A DNA stretch of 64,000 bases from Watersipora subatra (GCF_963576615.1 NC_088715.1:26439963-26503962); one strand, 5' to 3'. Positions 10,220 through 22,148 are shown, counted from the first letter of the stretch. A program made the numbers and translations. Notes: generated by a model not told the origin, from the sequence alone.

Positions 10220-10473
10220 AAGATAACAGGCTTTTTAATCTGTGCAACGAGCATGACACCTAATCATTTGCTGGTTTTTAATACTGCGCATATTAAAATT
10301 AAAAACCATCGTCTTTGACAGAAATTGAACTGCAAACTGTTCGTTTACCAAAGGAACATGCTATAAGATTGTGCCACAATGAAAACATGTCAGAATATCT
10401 AACCTGTGAAACGAGCAAAACAAGAATTCATTTTCAAGTTCCGATATTGATTGTGTCAAAATTTACAAAGGCT

Positions 10474-10480
10474 CGTCTCT

Positions 10481-10534
<54 letters not shown>

Positions 10535-10547
10535 TCGCCACAGAGAC
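10474..10547 (-). tRNA. tRNA-Asn(GUU) A33
   Basis: G69A makes the acceptor fully Watson-Crick; C13A breaks the pair with G22. Confidence 0.87.
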
Positions 10548-10801
10548 AACATAACAGGCTTTTTAATCTGTGAAACGAGCATGACAGCTAATCATTTAGT
10601 GTTTTTAAATACTGTGCGATTTAAAATTAAAAACAATCGTCTATGGGAGAAATTGAACTACCAACTGTTTGGTTACCAAACAAACGTGCTGCCAGAATGT
10701 GCCACAAAGAAAACATGTCAAAATATCTAACTTGTGAAACGAGCAGGACAAAAATTCATTTTCAAGTTTCGAATTTAATTGTGTCAAAATTTATAAATGC
10801 T

Positions 10802-10808
10802 CGTCCCT

Positions 10809-10852
<44 letters not shown>

Positions 10853-10875
10853 TTAACCGATTGCGCCACAGAGAC
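10802..10875 (-). tRNA. tRNA-Asn(GUU) A34
   Basis: Carries G22A only. Confidence 0.9.
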
Positions 10876-11129
10876 AACATAACAGGTTTTTTAATCTGTG
10901 AAACGAGCATGACACCTCATCATTTGCTGGTTTTTAATACTGTGCGATTTAAAATTAAAAACAATCGTCTATGGGAGAACTTGAACTACCAACTGTTTGG
11001 TTGCCAAACGAACGCGCTGCCAGAATGTGCCACAAAGAACACATGTCAAAATATCTAACTTGTGAAACGAGCAAGACAAAAATTCATTTTCAAGTTTCGA
11101 ATTTGATTGTGTCAAAATTTATAAGTGCT

Positions 11130-11203
11130 CGTCCCTGGGCGGGCTTGAACCACCAAACTTTCGGTTAACAGCCGAACGCACCAACCGATTGCGCCACAGA
11201 GAC
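11130..11203 (-). tRNA. tRNA-Asn(GUU) A35
   Basis: Carries A63G, G46U, C23U and A21G. Confidence 0.88.
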
Positions 11204-11458
11204 AGCATATCAGGCTTTTTATATCTGTGAAACGAGCATGACACCTAATCATTTGCATGTTTTTAAAATTGTGTGTATTAAAATTAAAAACAATCGTCTA
11301 TGCGAGAAATTGAACCAACAACTGTTTGGTGACCACCCGAACATGCTACCAAAATGTGCCACAAAGAGAACATGTCAAAATATCTAACCTGTGAAACGAG
11401 CAAATCAAAAATTCATTTTCAAGTTTCGAATTTGATTGTGTCAAAATTTATAAATGCT

Positions 11459-11465
11459 CATCCCT

Positions 11466-11516
<51 letters not shown>

Positions 11517-11532
11517 TTTGCGCCACAGAGAC
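11459..11532 (-). tRNA. tRNA-Asn(GUU) A36
   Basis: Carries C72U and U16A in the D loop. Confidence 0.92.
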
Positions 11533-11786
11533 AACATAACAGGTTTTTTAATCTGTGAAACGAGCATGACACCTAATCATTTGCATGTTTTTAATACTGC
11601 GCGTATTAAAATTAAAAACCATCGTCTTTGACAGAAATTGAACTACAAACTGTTCGGTTACCAATGGAACATGCTACAAGATTATGCCACAAAAAAAACA
11701 TGTCAGAATATCTAACCTGTGAAACGAGCAACACAAAAATTCATTTCCAAGTTTCGAAGTTGATTGTGTTAAAATTTATAAATGCT

Positions 11787-11794
11787 CGTCCCTA

Positions 11795-11854
<60 letters not shown>

Positions 11855-11860
11855 AGAGAC
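11787..11860 (-). tRNA. tRNA-Asn(GUU) A37
   Basis: Carries C66U only. Confidence 0.94.
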
Positions 11861-12113
11861 AACATAACAAGTTTTTTAATCTGTGAAACGAGCATGACAC
11901 CTAATTATTTGCTGGTTTTTAATACTGCGCTTACTAAAATTAAAAACAATCATCTATGGCAAAAATTGAAATACCAACTGGTTGGTTACCAAACGAACGT
12001 GCTGCCAGAATGTGTCACAAAAAAACATGTCAAAATATCAAACCTGTGAAACGAGCAAGACACAAATTCATTTTTGAGTTTCGAATTTGATTGTGTCAAA
12101 ATTTACATATGCT

Positions 12114-12136
12114 CGTCCCTGGGTGGGCTTGAACCA

Positions 12137-12182
<46 letters not shown>

Positions 12183-12188
12183 AGAGAC
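12114..12188 (-). tRNA. tRNA-Asn(GUU) A38, 75 nt
   Basis: One extra U in the 5' strand of the T stem (GGTTGGTTGG before UUCAA) bulges or mispairs one base there; the B box is kept and the rest is consensus. Confidence 0.83.
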
Positions 12189-12442
12189 AACATAACAGGC
12201 TTTTTAATCTGTGAAACGAGCATGACACCTAATTATTTGCTGGTTTTTAATACTGCGCTTACTAAAATTAAAAACAATCATCTATGGCAAAAATTGAAAT
12301 ACCAACTGGTTGGTTACCAAACGAACGTGCTGCCAAAAAGTGTCACAAAAAAAACATGTCAAAATATTAAACCTGTGAAACGAGCGAGACACAAATTCAT
12401 TTTCAAGTTTCGAATTTAATTGTGTCAAAATTTATAAATGCT

Positions 12443-12449
12443 CGTCCCT

Positions 12450-12493
<44 letters not shown>

Positions 12494-12516
12494 TTAACCG
12501 ATTGCGCCACAGAGAC
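12443..12516 (-). tRNA. tRNA-Asn(GUU) A39
   Basis: Carries G22A, as its duplicate A34. Confidence 0.9.
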
Positions 12517-12770
12517 AACATAACAGGTTTTTTAATCTGTGAAACGAGCACGACACCTCATCATTTGCTGGTTTTTAATACTGTGCGATTTAAAATTAAA
12601 AACAATCGTCTATGGGAGAACTTGAACTACCAACTGTTTGGTTACCAAACGAACGCGCTGCCAGAATGTGCCACAAAGAACACATGTCAAAATATCTAAC
12701 TTGTGAAACGAGCAAGACAAAAATTCATTTTCAAGTTTCGAATTTGATTGTGTCAAAATTTATAAGTGCT

Positions 12771-12844
12771 CGTCCCTGGGCGGGCTTGAACCACCAAACT
12801 TTCGGTTAACAGCCGAACGCACCAACCGATTGCGCCACAGAGAC
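12771..12844 (-). tRNA. tRNA-Asn(GUU) A40
   Basis: Carries A63G, G46U, C23U and A21G, as A35. Confidence 0.88.
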
Positions 12845-13099
12845 AGCATATCAGGCTTTTTATATCTGTGAAACGAGCATGACACCTAATCATTTGCATG
12901 TTTTTAAAATTGTGTGTATTAAAATTAAAAACAATCGTCTATGCGAGAAATTGAACCAACAACTGTTTGGTGACCACCCGAACGTGCTACCAAAATGTGC
13001 CACAAAGAGAACATGTCAAAATATCTAACCTGTGAAACGAGCAAATCAAAAATTCATTTTCAAGTTTCGAATTTGATTGTGTCAAAATTTATAAATGCT

Positions 13100-13106
13100 C
13101 ATCCCT

Positions 13107-13157
<51 letters not shown>

Positions 13158-13173
13158 TTTGCGCCACAGAGAC
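13100..13173 (-). tRNA. tRNA-Asn(GUU) A41
   Basis: Carries C72U and U16A, as A36. Confidence 0.92.
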
Positions 13174-13427
13174 AACATAACAGGTTTTTTAATCTGTGAA
13201 ACGAGCATGACACCTAATCATTTGCATGTTTTTAATACTGCGCGTATTAAAATTAAAAACCATCGTCTTTGACAGAAATTGAACTACAAACTGTTCGGTT
13301 ACCAAAGGAACATGCTACAAGATTATGCCACAAAAAAAACATGTCAGAATATCTAACCTGTGAAACGAGCAACACAAAAATTCATTTCCAAGTTTCGAAG
13401 TTGATTGTGTTAAAATTTATAAATGCT

Positions 13428-13435
13428 CGTCCCTA

Positions 13436-13495
<60 letters not shown>

Positions 13496-13501
13496 AGAGA
13501 C
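13428..13501 (-). tRNA. tRNA-Asn(GUU) A42
   Basis: Carries C66U, as A37. Confidence 0.94.
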
Positions 13502-13754
13502 AACATAACAAGTTTTTTAATCTGTGAAACGAGCATGACACCTAATTATTTGCTGGTTTTTAATACTGCGCTTACTAAAATTAAAAACAATCATCTATGG
13601 CAAAAATTGAAATACCAACTGGTTGGTTACCAAACGAACGTGCTGCCAGAATGTGTCACAAAAAAACATGTCAAAATATCAAACCTGTGAAACGAGCAAG
13701 ACACAAATTCATTTTTGAGTTTCGAATTTGATTGTGTCAAAATTTACATATGCT

Positions 13755-13777
13755 CGTCCCTGGGTGGGCTTGAACCA

Positions 13778-13823
<46 letters not shown>

Positions 13824-13829
13824 AGAGAC
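13755..13829 (-). tRNA. tRNA-Asn(GUU) A43, 75 nt
   Basis: Same extra U in the T stem as A38. Confidence 0.83.
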
Positions 13830-14082
13830 AACATAACAGGTTTTTTAATCTGTGAAAAGAGCATGACACCTAATCATTTGCTGGTTTTTAAAATTGTGTG
13901 TATTAAAATTAAAAACAATCGTCTATGGGAGAAATTGAACTACCAACTGTTTGGTTACCAAACGAACGTGCTGCCAGAATGTGCCACAAAGAACACATGT
14001 CAAAATATCTAACTTGTGAAAGAGCAGGACAAAAATTCATTTTCAAGTTTCGAATTTGATTGTGTGAAAATTTATAAGTGCT

Positions 14083-14093
14083 CGTCCCTGGGC

Positions 14094-14126
<33 letters not shown>

Positions 14127-14156
14127 AAACGCACCAACCGATTGCGCCACAGAGAC
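14083..14156 (-). tRNA. tRNA-Asn(GUU) A44
   Basis: Carries A63G, C29U, C23U and A21G; all wobbles. Confidence 0.89.
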
Positions 14157-14342
14157 AGCATATCAGGCTTTTTAATCTGTGCAACGAGCATGACACCTAA
14201 TCATTTGTTGGTTTTTAATACTGCGCATTTTAAAATTAAAAACCATCGTCTTTGACAGAAATTGAACTGCAAACTGTTCGGTTACCAAAGGAACATGCTA
14301 CAAGATTGTGCCACAATGAAAACATGTCAGAATATCTAACCT

Positions 14343-14430
14343 GTGAAACGAGCAAAACAAAAGATGATTTTCAAAGAACACATGTCAAAATATCTAACTT
14401 GTGAAACGAGCAGGACAAAAATTCATTTTC
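14343..14430. repeat. B-side spacer with about 58 bp duplicated
   Basis: The step between copies A44 and A45 is 386 bp instead of 328. The extra bases are a second copy of the segment CATGTCAAAATATCTAAC plus the following TGTGAAACGAGCA, joined at ATTTTCAAAGAACAC. It looks like a misaligned exchange between CAAG in the spacer and CAAAG at the end of the B relic. Confidence 0.8.
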
Positions 14431-14468
14431 AAGTTTCGAATTTGATTGTGTGAAAATTTATAAGTGCT

Positions 14469-14479
14469 CGTGCCTGGGC

Positions 14480-14520
<41 letters not shown>

Positions 14521-14542
14521 CAACCGATTGCGCCACAGAGAC
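14469..14542 (-). tRNA. tRNA-Asn(GUU) A45
   Basis: Carries G70C (C3·C70 mismatch), A63G and A21G. Confidence 0.84.
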
Positions 14543-14797
14543 AGCAGATCAGGTTTTTTATATCTGTGAAACGAGCATGACACCTAATCATTTGCTGGTT
14601 TTTAAAACTGTGCGATTTAAAATTACAAACAATGGTCTATGGCAGAAATTGAACTAACAACTGTTCGGTTACCAAAGGAACATGCTACAAGAATGTGCCA
14701 CAAAGATGACATGTCAGAATATCTAACCTGTGAAACGAGCAAGACAAAAATTCATTTTCAAGTTTTGAATTTGATTGGTTCAAAATTTACAAGGGCT

Positions 14798-14805
14798 CGT
14801 CCCTA

Positions 14806-14844
<39 letters not shown>

Positions 14845-14871
14845 TGCGATAACCGATTGCACCACAGAGAC
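14798..14871 (-). tRNA. tRNA-Asn(GUU) A46
   Basis: Carries C66U, G22U (mismatch), G26A and C11U. Confidence 0.84.
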
Positions 14872-15124
14872 AACATATCAGGCTTTTTAATGTGTGAAAC
14901 GAAGATGACACCTATCTATTTGCTGGTTTTTAATACTACGCTTACTAAAATTAGAAACAATCATCTATGGCAGAAATTCAACTACCAACTGTTTGGTTAC
15001 CAAACGAACGCGCTGCCAGAATGTGCCACAAAAAACTCATGTCAAAATATCTAACCTGTGAAACGAGCAAGACAAAAATTCATTTTCAAGTTTCGAATTT
15101 GTTTGTGTCAAAATTTATAAGTGC

Positions 15125-15125
<1 letters not shown>

Positions 15126-15157
<32 letters not shown>

Positions 15158-15158
15158 A

Positions 15159-15193
<35 letters not shown>

Positions 15194-15199
15194 AGAGAC
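15126..15199 (-). tRNA. tRNA-Asn(GUU) A47
   Basis: Carries A67G (wobble) and G41U (C29·U41 mismatch). Confidence 0.86.
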
Positions 15200-15453
15200 A
15201 ACATAACAGGTTTTTTAATCGGTGAAACGAGCATGACACCTAATCATTTGCATGTTTTTAATACTGCGCTTACTAAAATTAAAAACAATCATCTATGGCA
15301 AAAATTGAAATACCAACTGGTTGGTTACCAAACGAACGTGCTGCCAGAATGTGTCACAAAAAAAACATGTCAAAATATCAAACCTGTGAAACGAGCAAGA
15401 CAAAAATTCATTTTTAAGTTTCGAATTTGATTGTGTCAAACTTTATAAATGCT

Positions 15454-15527
15454 CATCCCTGGGTGGGCTTGAACCACCAACCTTTCAGTTAACAGCCGAA
15501 CGCACTAACCGATTTCACCACAGAGAC
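15454..15527 (-). tRNA. tRNA-Asn(GUU) A48
   Basis: Carries C72U, C40U, C23U, C11U and C13A; the last breaks a D-stem pair. Confidence 0.82.
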
Positions 15528-15781
15528 ATCATAACAGGCTTTTTAATCTGTGAAACGAGCATGACAGCTAATCATTTGGTGTTTTTAAATACTGCGCGAT
15601 TTAAAATTAAAAACATTCGTCTATGGCAGAAATTGAACTAACAACTGTTCGGTTGCCAAAGGAACATGCTACAAGATTATGCCACAAAGAAAACATGTCA
15701 AAATATCTAACTTGTGAAACGAGCAAGACAAAAATTCATTTTCAAGTTTCGAATTTGATTGTGTCAAAATTTATAAGTGCT

Positions 15782-15788
15782 CGTCCCA

Positions 15789-15831
<43 letters not shown>

Positions 15832-15855
15832 ACTAACCGATTGCACCACAGAGAC
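15782..15855 (-). tRNA. tRNA-Asn(GUU) A49
   Basis: Carries A67U (U6·U67 mismatch), C23U and C11U. Confidence 0.85.
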
Positions 15856-16041
15856 AACATAACAGGCTTTTTAATCCGTGAAACGAGCATGACACCTAAT
15901 CATTTGCTGGTTTTTAATACTGCGCATATTAAAATTAAAAACCATCGTCTTTGACAGAAATTGAACTACAAACTGGTCGGTTACCAAAGGAACATGCTAC
16001 AAGATTGTGCCACAATGAAAACATGTCAGAATATCTAACCT

Positions 16042-16129
16042 GTGAAACGAGCAAAACAAAAAATGATTTTCAAAGAACACATGTCAAAATATCTAACTTG
16101 TGAAACGAGCAGGACAAAAATTCATTTTC
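16042..16129. repeat. second unit with the same 58-bp extension
   Basis: The step between A49 and A50 is 386 bp with the same join as near 14.37 kb. The two long units are five units apart and share flanking variants (G70C, A63G, A21G in the following tRNA), so one is a later copy of the other. Confidence 0.8.
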
Positions 16130-16167
16130 AAGTTTCGAATTTGATTGTGTGAAAATTTATAAGTGCT

Positions 16168-16178
16168 CGTGCCTGGGC

Positions 16179-16216
<38 letters not shown>

Positions 16217-16241
16217 TGCCAACCGATTGCGCCACAGAGAC
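16168..16241 (-). tRNA. tRNA-Asn(GUU) A50
   Basis: Carries G70C and G24A (two mismatches), A63G and A21G. Confidence 0.8.
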
Positions 16242-16496
16242 AGCATATCAGGTTTTTTATATCTGTGAAACGAGCATGACACCTAATCATTTGCTGGTTT
16301 TTAAAACTGTGCGATTTAAAATTACAAACAATGGTCTATGGCAGAAAATGAACTAACAACTGTTCGGTTACCAAAGGAACATGCTACAAGAATGTGCCAC
16401 AAAGAACACATGTCAAAATATCTAATTTGTGAAACGAGCAAGACAAAAATTCATTTTCAAGTTTCGAATTTGATTGTGTCAAAATTTATAAGTGCT

Positions 16497-16503
16497 CGTC
16501 CCA

Positions 16504-16559
<56 letters not shown>

Positions 16560-16570
16560 ACCACAGAGAC
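16497..16570 (-). tRNA. tRNA-Asn(GUU) A51
   Basis: Carries A67U (mismatch) and C11U. Confidence 0.86.
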
Positions 16571-16823
16571 AACATAACAGGCTTTTTAATCTGTGAAACG
16601 AGCATGACACCTAATCATTTGCTGGTTTTTAATACTGCGCATATTAAAATTAAAAACCATCGTCTTTGACAGAAATTGAACTACAAACTGGTCGGTTACC
16701 AAAGGAACATGCTACATGATTGTGCCACAAAGAAAACATGTCCGAATATCTAACCTGTGAAACGAGCAAGACAAAAATTCATTTTCAAGTTTCGAATTTG
16801 TTTGTGTCAAAATTTATAAATGC

Positions 16824-16824
<1 letters not shown>

Positions 16825-16892
<68 letters not shown>

Positions 16893-16898
16893 AGAGAC
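16825..16898 (-). tRNA. tRNA-Asn(GUU) A52
   Basis: Carries A67G (U6·G67 wobble) only. Confidence 0.94.
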
Positions 16899-17152
16899 AA
16901 CATAACAGGTTTTTTAATCTGTGAAACGAGCATGACACCCAATCATTTGCATGTTTTTAATACTGCGCGTATTAAAATTAAAAACCATCGTCTTTGACAG
17001 AAATTGAACTACAAACTGTTCGGTTACCAAAGGAACATGCTACAAGATTATGCCACAAAGAAAACATGTCAGAATATCTAACCTGTGACACGAGCAACAC
17101 AAAAATTCATTTTCAAGTTTCGAAGTTGATTGTGTTAAAATTTATAAATGCT

Positions 17153-17160
17153 CGTCCCTA

Positions 17161-17202
<42 letters not shown>

Positions 17203-17226
17203 ACTCACCGATTGCACCACAGAGAC
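17153..17226 (-). tRNA. tRNA-Asn(GUU) A53
   Basis: Carries C66U, C23U, C11U and a D-loop U20a to G change. Confidence 0.9.
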
Positions 17227-17480
17227 AACATAACAGGCTTTTTAATCTGTGAAACAAGCATGACACCTAATAATTTGCTGGTTTTTAAAATTGTGTGTAT
17301 TAAAATTAAAAACAATCGTCTATGCGAGAAATTGAACCAACAACTGTTTAGTGACCAACCGAACACGCTACCAGAATGTGCCACAAAAAAAACATGTCAA
17401 ATTATCTAACCTGTGAAACGAGCAAAACAAAAATTCATTTTCAAGTTTCGAAATTGATTGTGTCAAAATTTACAAAGGCT

Positions 17481-17487
17481 CGTCTCT

Positions 17488-17530
<43 letters not shown>

Positions 17531-17554
17531 ACTAACCGATTGCACCACAGAGAC
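17481..17554 (-). tRNA. tRNA-Asn(GUU) A54
   Basis: G69A makes the acceptor fully paired; C23U and C11U are wobbles. Confidence 0.92.
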
Positions 17555-17808
17555 AACATAACAGGCTTTTTAATCTGTGAAACGAGCATGACACCTAATC
17601 ATTTGCTGGTTTTTAATACTGCGCATATTAAAATTAAAAACCATCGTCTTTGACAGAAATTGAACTACAAACTGGTCGGTTACCAAAGGAACATGCTACA
17701 TGATTGTGCCACAAAGAAAACATGTCCGAATATCTAACCTGTGAAACGAGCAAGACAAAAATTCATTTTCAAGTTTCGAATTTGTTTGTGTCAAAATTTA
17801 TAAATGCT

Positions 17809-17842
17809 CGTCCCTAGGTGGGCTTGAACCACCAACCTTTCA

Positions 17843-17876
<34 letters not shown>

Positions 17877-17882
17877 AGAGAC
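17809..17882 (-). tRNA. tRNA-Asn(GUU) A55
   Basis: Carries C66U and C40U, both wobbles. Confidence 0.93.
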
Positions 17883-18136
17883 AACATAACAGGCTTTTTA
17901 ATCTGTGAAACGAGCATGACACCTAATCATTTGCTGGTTTTTAATACTGTGCGATTTAAAATTACAAACAATGGTCTATGGCAGAAATTGAACTAACAAC
18001 TGTTCGGTTACCAAAGGAACATGCTACAAGAATGTGCCGCAAAGTTAGCATGTCAGAATATCTAACCTGTGAAACGAGCAAGACAAAATATCATTTTCAA
18101 GTTTCGAATTTGATTGGTTCAAAATTTACAAGGGCT

Positions 18137-18148
18137 CGTCCCTGGGTA

Positions 18149-18180
<32 letters not shown>

Positions 18181-18210
18181 AAATGCGACAACCGATTGCA
18201 CCACAGAGAA
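18137..18210 (-). tRNA. tRNA-Asn(GUU) A56
   Basis: Carries G1U and G22U (mismatches), C62U, C29U, G26A, A21G and C11U. Confidence 0.76.
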
Positions 18211-18464
18211 AACATATCAGGCTTTTTAATCTGTGAAACGAAGATGACACCTAATTATTTGCTGGTTTTTAATACTACGCTTACTAAAAGTAAAAATAAT
18301 CATCTATGGCAGAAATTGAACTACCAACTGTTTGGTTACCAAACGAACGTGCTGCCAGAATGTGCCACAAAGAAAACATGTCAAAATATCTAACTTGTGA
18401 AACGAGCAAGACAAAAATTCATTTTCAAGTTTAAAATTTGATTGTTTCCAGATTTATAAATGCT

Positions 18465-18538
18465 CGTCCCTGGGTGGGCTTGAACCACCCACCTTTCGGT
18501 TAACAGCCAAACGCGCTAACCGATTGCGCCACAGAGAC
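18465..18538 (-). tRNA. tRNA-Asn(GUU) A57
   Basis: Carries C29U (wobble) and U48G in the variable loop. Confidence 0.91.
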
Positions 18539-18792
18539 AACATAACAGGCTTTTTAATCTGTGAAACGAAGATGACACCTAATTATTTGCTGGTTTTTAA
18601 TACTACGCTTACTAAAAGTAAAAATAATCATCTATGGCAGAAATTGAACTACCAACTGTTTGGTTACCAAACGAACGTGCTGCCAGAATGTGCCACAAAG
18701 AACACATGTCAAAATATCAAACCTGTGAAACGAGCAAGACAAAAATTCATATTTAAGTTTCGAATTTGATTGTGTCAAACTTTATAAATGCT

Positions 18793-18799
18793 CGTCCTT

Positions 18800-18836
<37 letters not shown>

Positions 18837-18866
18837 AAACGCGCTAACCGATTGCGCCACAGAGAC
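18793..18866 (-). tRNA. tRNA-Asn(GUU) A58
   Basis: Carries G68A (C5·A68 mismatch) and C29U. Confidence 0.87.
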
Positions 18867-19120
18867 AACATAACAGGCTTTTTAATCTGTGAAACGAGCA
18901 TGACACCTCATCATTTGCTGGTTTTTAATACTGCGCGATTTAAATTTAAAAACAATCGTCTATGGGAGAAGTTGAACTAACAACTGTTTGGTTACAAAAG
19001 GAACATGCTACAAGAATGTGCCACAAAGATAACATGTCAGAATATCTAACTTGTGAAACGAGCAAGACAAAAATTCAATTTCAAGTTTCGAAATTGATTG
19101 TGTCAAAATTTATAAATGCT

Positions 19121-19127
19121 CATCCCT

Positions 19128-19164
<37 letters not shown>

Positions 19165-19194
19165 AAATGCGCTAACCGATTGCACCACAGAGAC
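19121..19194 (-). tRNA. tRNA-Asn(GUU) A59
   Basis: Carries C72U, C29U, G26A and C11U; stems close. Confidence 0.91.
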
Positions 19195-19448
19195 AACATA
19201 ACAGGCTTTTTAATCTGTGAAACGAAGATGACACCTAATTATTTGCTGGTTTTTAATACTACGCTTACTAAAAGTAAAAATAATCATCTATGGCAGAAAT
19301 TGAACCACCAACTGTTTGGTTACCAAACAAACGTGCTGCCAGAATGTGCCACAAAGAACACATGTCAAAATATCTAACTTGTGAAACGAGCAAGACAAAA
19401 ATTCATTTTCAAGTTTAAAATTTGATTGTTTCCAGATTTATAAATGCT

Positions 19449-19455
19449 CGTCCCT

Positions 19456-19492
<37 letters not shown>

Positions 19493-19522
19493 AAACGCGC
19501 TAACCGATTGCGCGACAGAGAC
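19449..19522 (-). tRNA. tRNA-Asn(GUU) A60
   Basis: Carries C29U and G9C. Confidence 0.9.
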
Positions 19523-19776
19523 AACATAACAGGCTTTTTAATCTGTGAAACGAGCATGACACCTCATCATTTGCTGGTTTTTAAAACTGTGCGATTTAAA
19601 ATTAAAAACAATCGTCTATGGGAGAAATTGAACTACCAAGTGTTTGGTTACCAAACGAACGTGCTGCCAGAATGTGCCACAAAGAACACATGTCAAAATA
19701 TCTAACTTGTGAAACGAGCAAGACAAAAATTCATTTTCAAGTTTCGAATTTGATTGTGTGAAAGTTTATAAGTGCT

Positions 19777-19850
19777 CGTCCCTGGGCGGGCTTGAACCAC
19801 CAACTTTTCGGTTAACAGCCGAACGCACCAACCGATTGCGCCACAGAGAC
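19777..19850 (-). tRNA. tRNA-Asn(GUU) A61
   Basis: Carries A63G, G45A, C23U and A21G. Confidence 0.88.
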
Positions 19851-20105
19851 AGCATATCAGGCTTTTTATATCTGTGAAACGAGCATGACACCTAATCATT
19901 TGCTGGTTTTTAAAACTGTGCGATTTAAAATTACAAACAATCATCTATGGCAAAAATTGAAATACCAACTGGTTGGTTACCAAACGAACGCGCTGCCAGA
20001 ATGTGTCACAAAAAAAACATGTCAAAATATCAAACCTGTGAAACGAGCAAGACAAAAAATCTATTTTAAGTTTCAAATTTGATTGTGTCAAACTTTATAA
20101 ATGCT

Positions 20106-20112
20106 CGTCCCT

Positions 20113-20157
<45 letters not shown>

Positions 20158-20179
20158 AAACCGATTGCACCACAGAGAC
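20106..20179 (-). tRNA. tRNA-Asn(GUU) A62
   Basis: Carries A21U and C11U. Confidence 0.9.
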
Positions 20180-20434
20180 AACATAACAGGCTTTTTAATC
20201 TATGAAACGAGCATGACAGCTAATCATTTGGTGTTTTTAAATAATGCGCTATTTAAAATTAAAAACATTCGTATATGCGAGAAATTGAACTACCAACTGT
20301 TTGTTTGACCAACCGAACGTGCTACCAGAATGTGCCACAAAGAAAACATGTCAAAATATCTAACTTGTGAAACGAGCAGGACAAAAATTCATTTTCAAGT
20401 TTTGAATTTGATTGTGTCAAAATTTATAATGGCT

Positions 20435-20444
20435 TGCCCCTGGT

Positions 20445-20478
<34 letters not shown>

Positions 20479-20508
20479 AAACGCGCTAACCGATTGCACC
20501 ACAGAGAC
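20435..20508 (-). tRNA. tRNA-Asn(GUU) A63, discriminator A73
   Basis: G73A changes the discriminator expected for Asn; A71G is a wobble; C64A breaks a T-stem pair; also C29U and C11U. Confidence 0.8.
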
Positions 20509-20762
20509 AACATAACAGGCTTTTTAATTTGTGAAACGAGCATGACACCTAATCTTTTGCGGGTTTATAGTACTATGCGTATTAAAATTAAAAACAATCC
20601 TCTATGCAAGAAATTGAACCAACAACTGTTTGGTGACCAACCGAATGTGCTACCAGAATGTGCCACAAAGAAAACATGTCAAAATATCTAACTTGTTAAA
20701 CGAGCAGGACAAAAATTCATTTTCAAGTTTCGAATTTGATTGTGTAAAAATTTATAATAGCT

Positions 20763-20836
20763 TGCCCCTGGGTGGGCTTGAACCACCAACCTTTCGGTAA
20801 ACAGCCGAATGCTCTAACCGATTGCACCAGAGAGAC
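20763..20836 (-). tRNA. tRNA-Asn(GUU) A64, degraded
   Basis: Carries G73A, A71G, A37U, G7C (C7·C66), C23A (G12·A23), G26A and C11U. Confidence 0.72.
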
Positions 20837-21091
20837 AATATAACAGGTTTTTTAATCTGTGAAACGAGCATGACACCTAATCATTTGCTGGTTTTTAATA
20901 CTGTGTGTAATGAAATTAAAAACAATAGTCTATGGCAGAAATTGAACTACCAACTGTTTGGTTACCAAACGAACGCGCTGCCAGAATGTGTCACAAAGAA
21001 AACATGTAAAAATATCTCAATTTTGAAACGAACAAGACAATAAATTCATTTTCAAGTTTCGAAATTGATCGTGTCACAGTTTATAAGTGCT

Positions 21092-21098
21092 CATCTTT

Positions 21099-21159
<61 letters not shown>

Positions 21160-21165
21160 AGAGAC
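21092..21165 (-). tRNA. tRNA-Asn(GUU) A65
   Basis: Carries C72U, G69A (restores U4-A69) and G68A (C5·A68 mismatch). Confidence 0.87.
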
Positions 21166-21419
21166 AACATAACAGGTTTTTTAATCGGTGAAACGAGCAT
21201 GACACCTAATTATTTGCTGGTTTTTAATACTGCGCTTACGAAAATTAAAAACAATCATCTATGGCAAAATTTGAAATACCAATTGGTTGGTTACCAAACG
21301 AACGCGCTGCCAGAATGTGTCACAAAAAAAACATGTCATAATATCAAACCTGTGAAACGAGCAAGACACAAATTCATTTTTAAGTTTCGAATATGCTTGT
21401 GTCAAAATTTATAAATGCT

Positions 21420-21426
21420 CGTCCCT

Positions 21427-21482
<56 letters not shown>

Positions 21483-21493
21483 ACCACAGAGAC
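21420..21493 (-). tRNA. tRNA-Asn(GUU) A66
   Basis: Carries C11U (U11·G24 wobble) only. Confidence 0.95.
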
Positions 21494-21747
21494 AACATAA
21501 CAGGTTTTTTAATCTGTGAAAAGAGCATGACACCTCATCATTTGCTGGTTTTTAATACTACGCTTACTAAAATTAGAAACAATCATCTATGGCAGAAATT
21601 GAACTACCAACTGTTTGGTTACCAAACAAACGCGCTGCCAGATTGTGCCACAAAGAAAACATGTCAAAATATCTAACTTGTGAAACGAGCAAGACAAAAA
21701 TTCATATTCAAGTTTCGAATTTGATTGTGTCAAAATTTATAAGTGCT

Positions 21748-21754
21748 CATCCCT

Positions 21755-21815
<61 letters not shown>

Positions 21816-21821
21816 AGAGAC
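21748..21821 (-). tRNA. tRNA-Asn(GUU) A67
   Basis: Carries C72U only. Confidence 0.94.
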
Positions 21822-22074
21822 AACATAACAGGTTTTTTAATCGGTGAAACGAGCATGACACATAATCATTTGCATGTTTTTAATACTGCGCGTATTAAAA
21901 TTAAAAACCATCGTCTTTGACAGAAATTGAACTAAAACTGGTCGGTTACCAAAGGAACATGCTACATGATTGTGCCACAAAGAAAACATGTCAGAATATC
22001 TAACCTGTGAAACGAGCAAGACAAAAATTCATTTTCAAGTTTCGAATTTGATTGTGTCAAAATTTATAAGTGCT

Positions 22075-22111
22075 CATCCCTGGGTGGGCTTGAACCACCA
22101 ACCTTTCGGTA

Positions 22112-22142
<31 letters not shown>

Positions 22143-22148
22143 AGAGAC
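22075..22148 (-). tRNA. tRNA-Asn(GUU) A68
   Basis: Carries C72U and A37U. Confidence 0.87.

Larger units (their letters stand above)
10758..12198. repeat. 1.44-kb duplicated segment, copy 1
   Basis: It matches 12,399-13,839 at a constant offset of 1,641 bp (five units) with only scattered base changes. Shared markers: G22A in A34/A39, G46U with A21G in A35/A40, U16A in A36/A41, C66U in A37/A42, and the extra base in A38/A43. The edges are read by eye from loss of shared variants. Confidence 0.85.
12399..13839. repeat. 1.44-kb duplicated segment, copy 2
   Basis: This is the partner of 10,758-12,198. About 200 bp of family-delta unit separates the two copies; that piece resembles 6,950-7,270. 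Confidence 0.85.
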
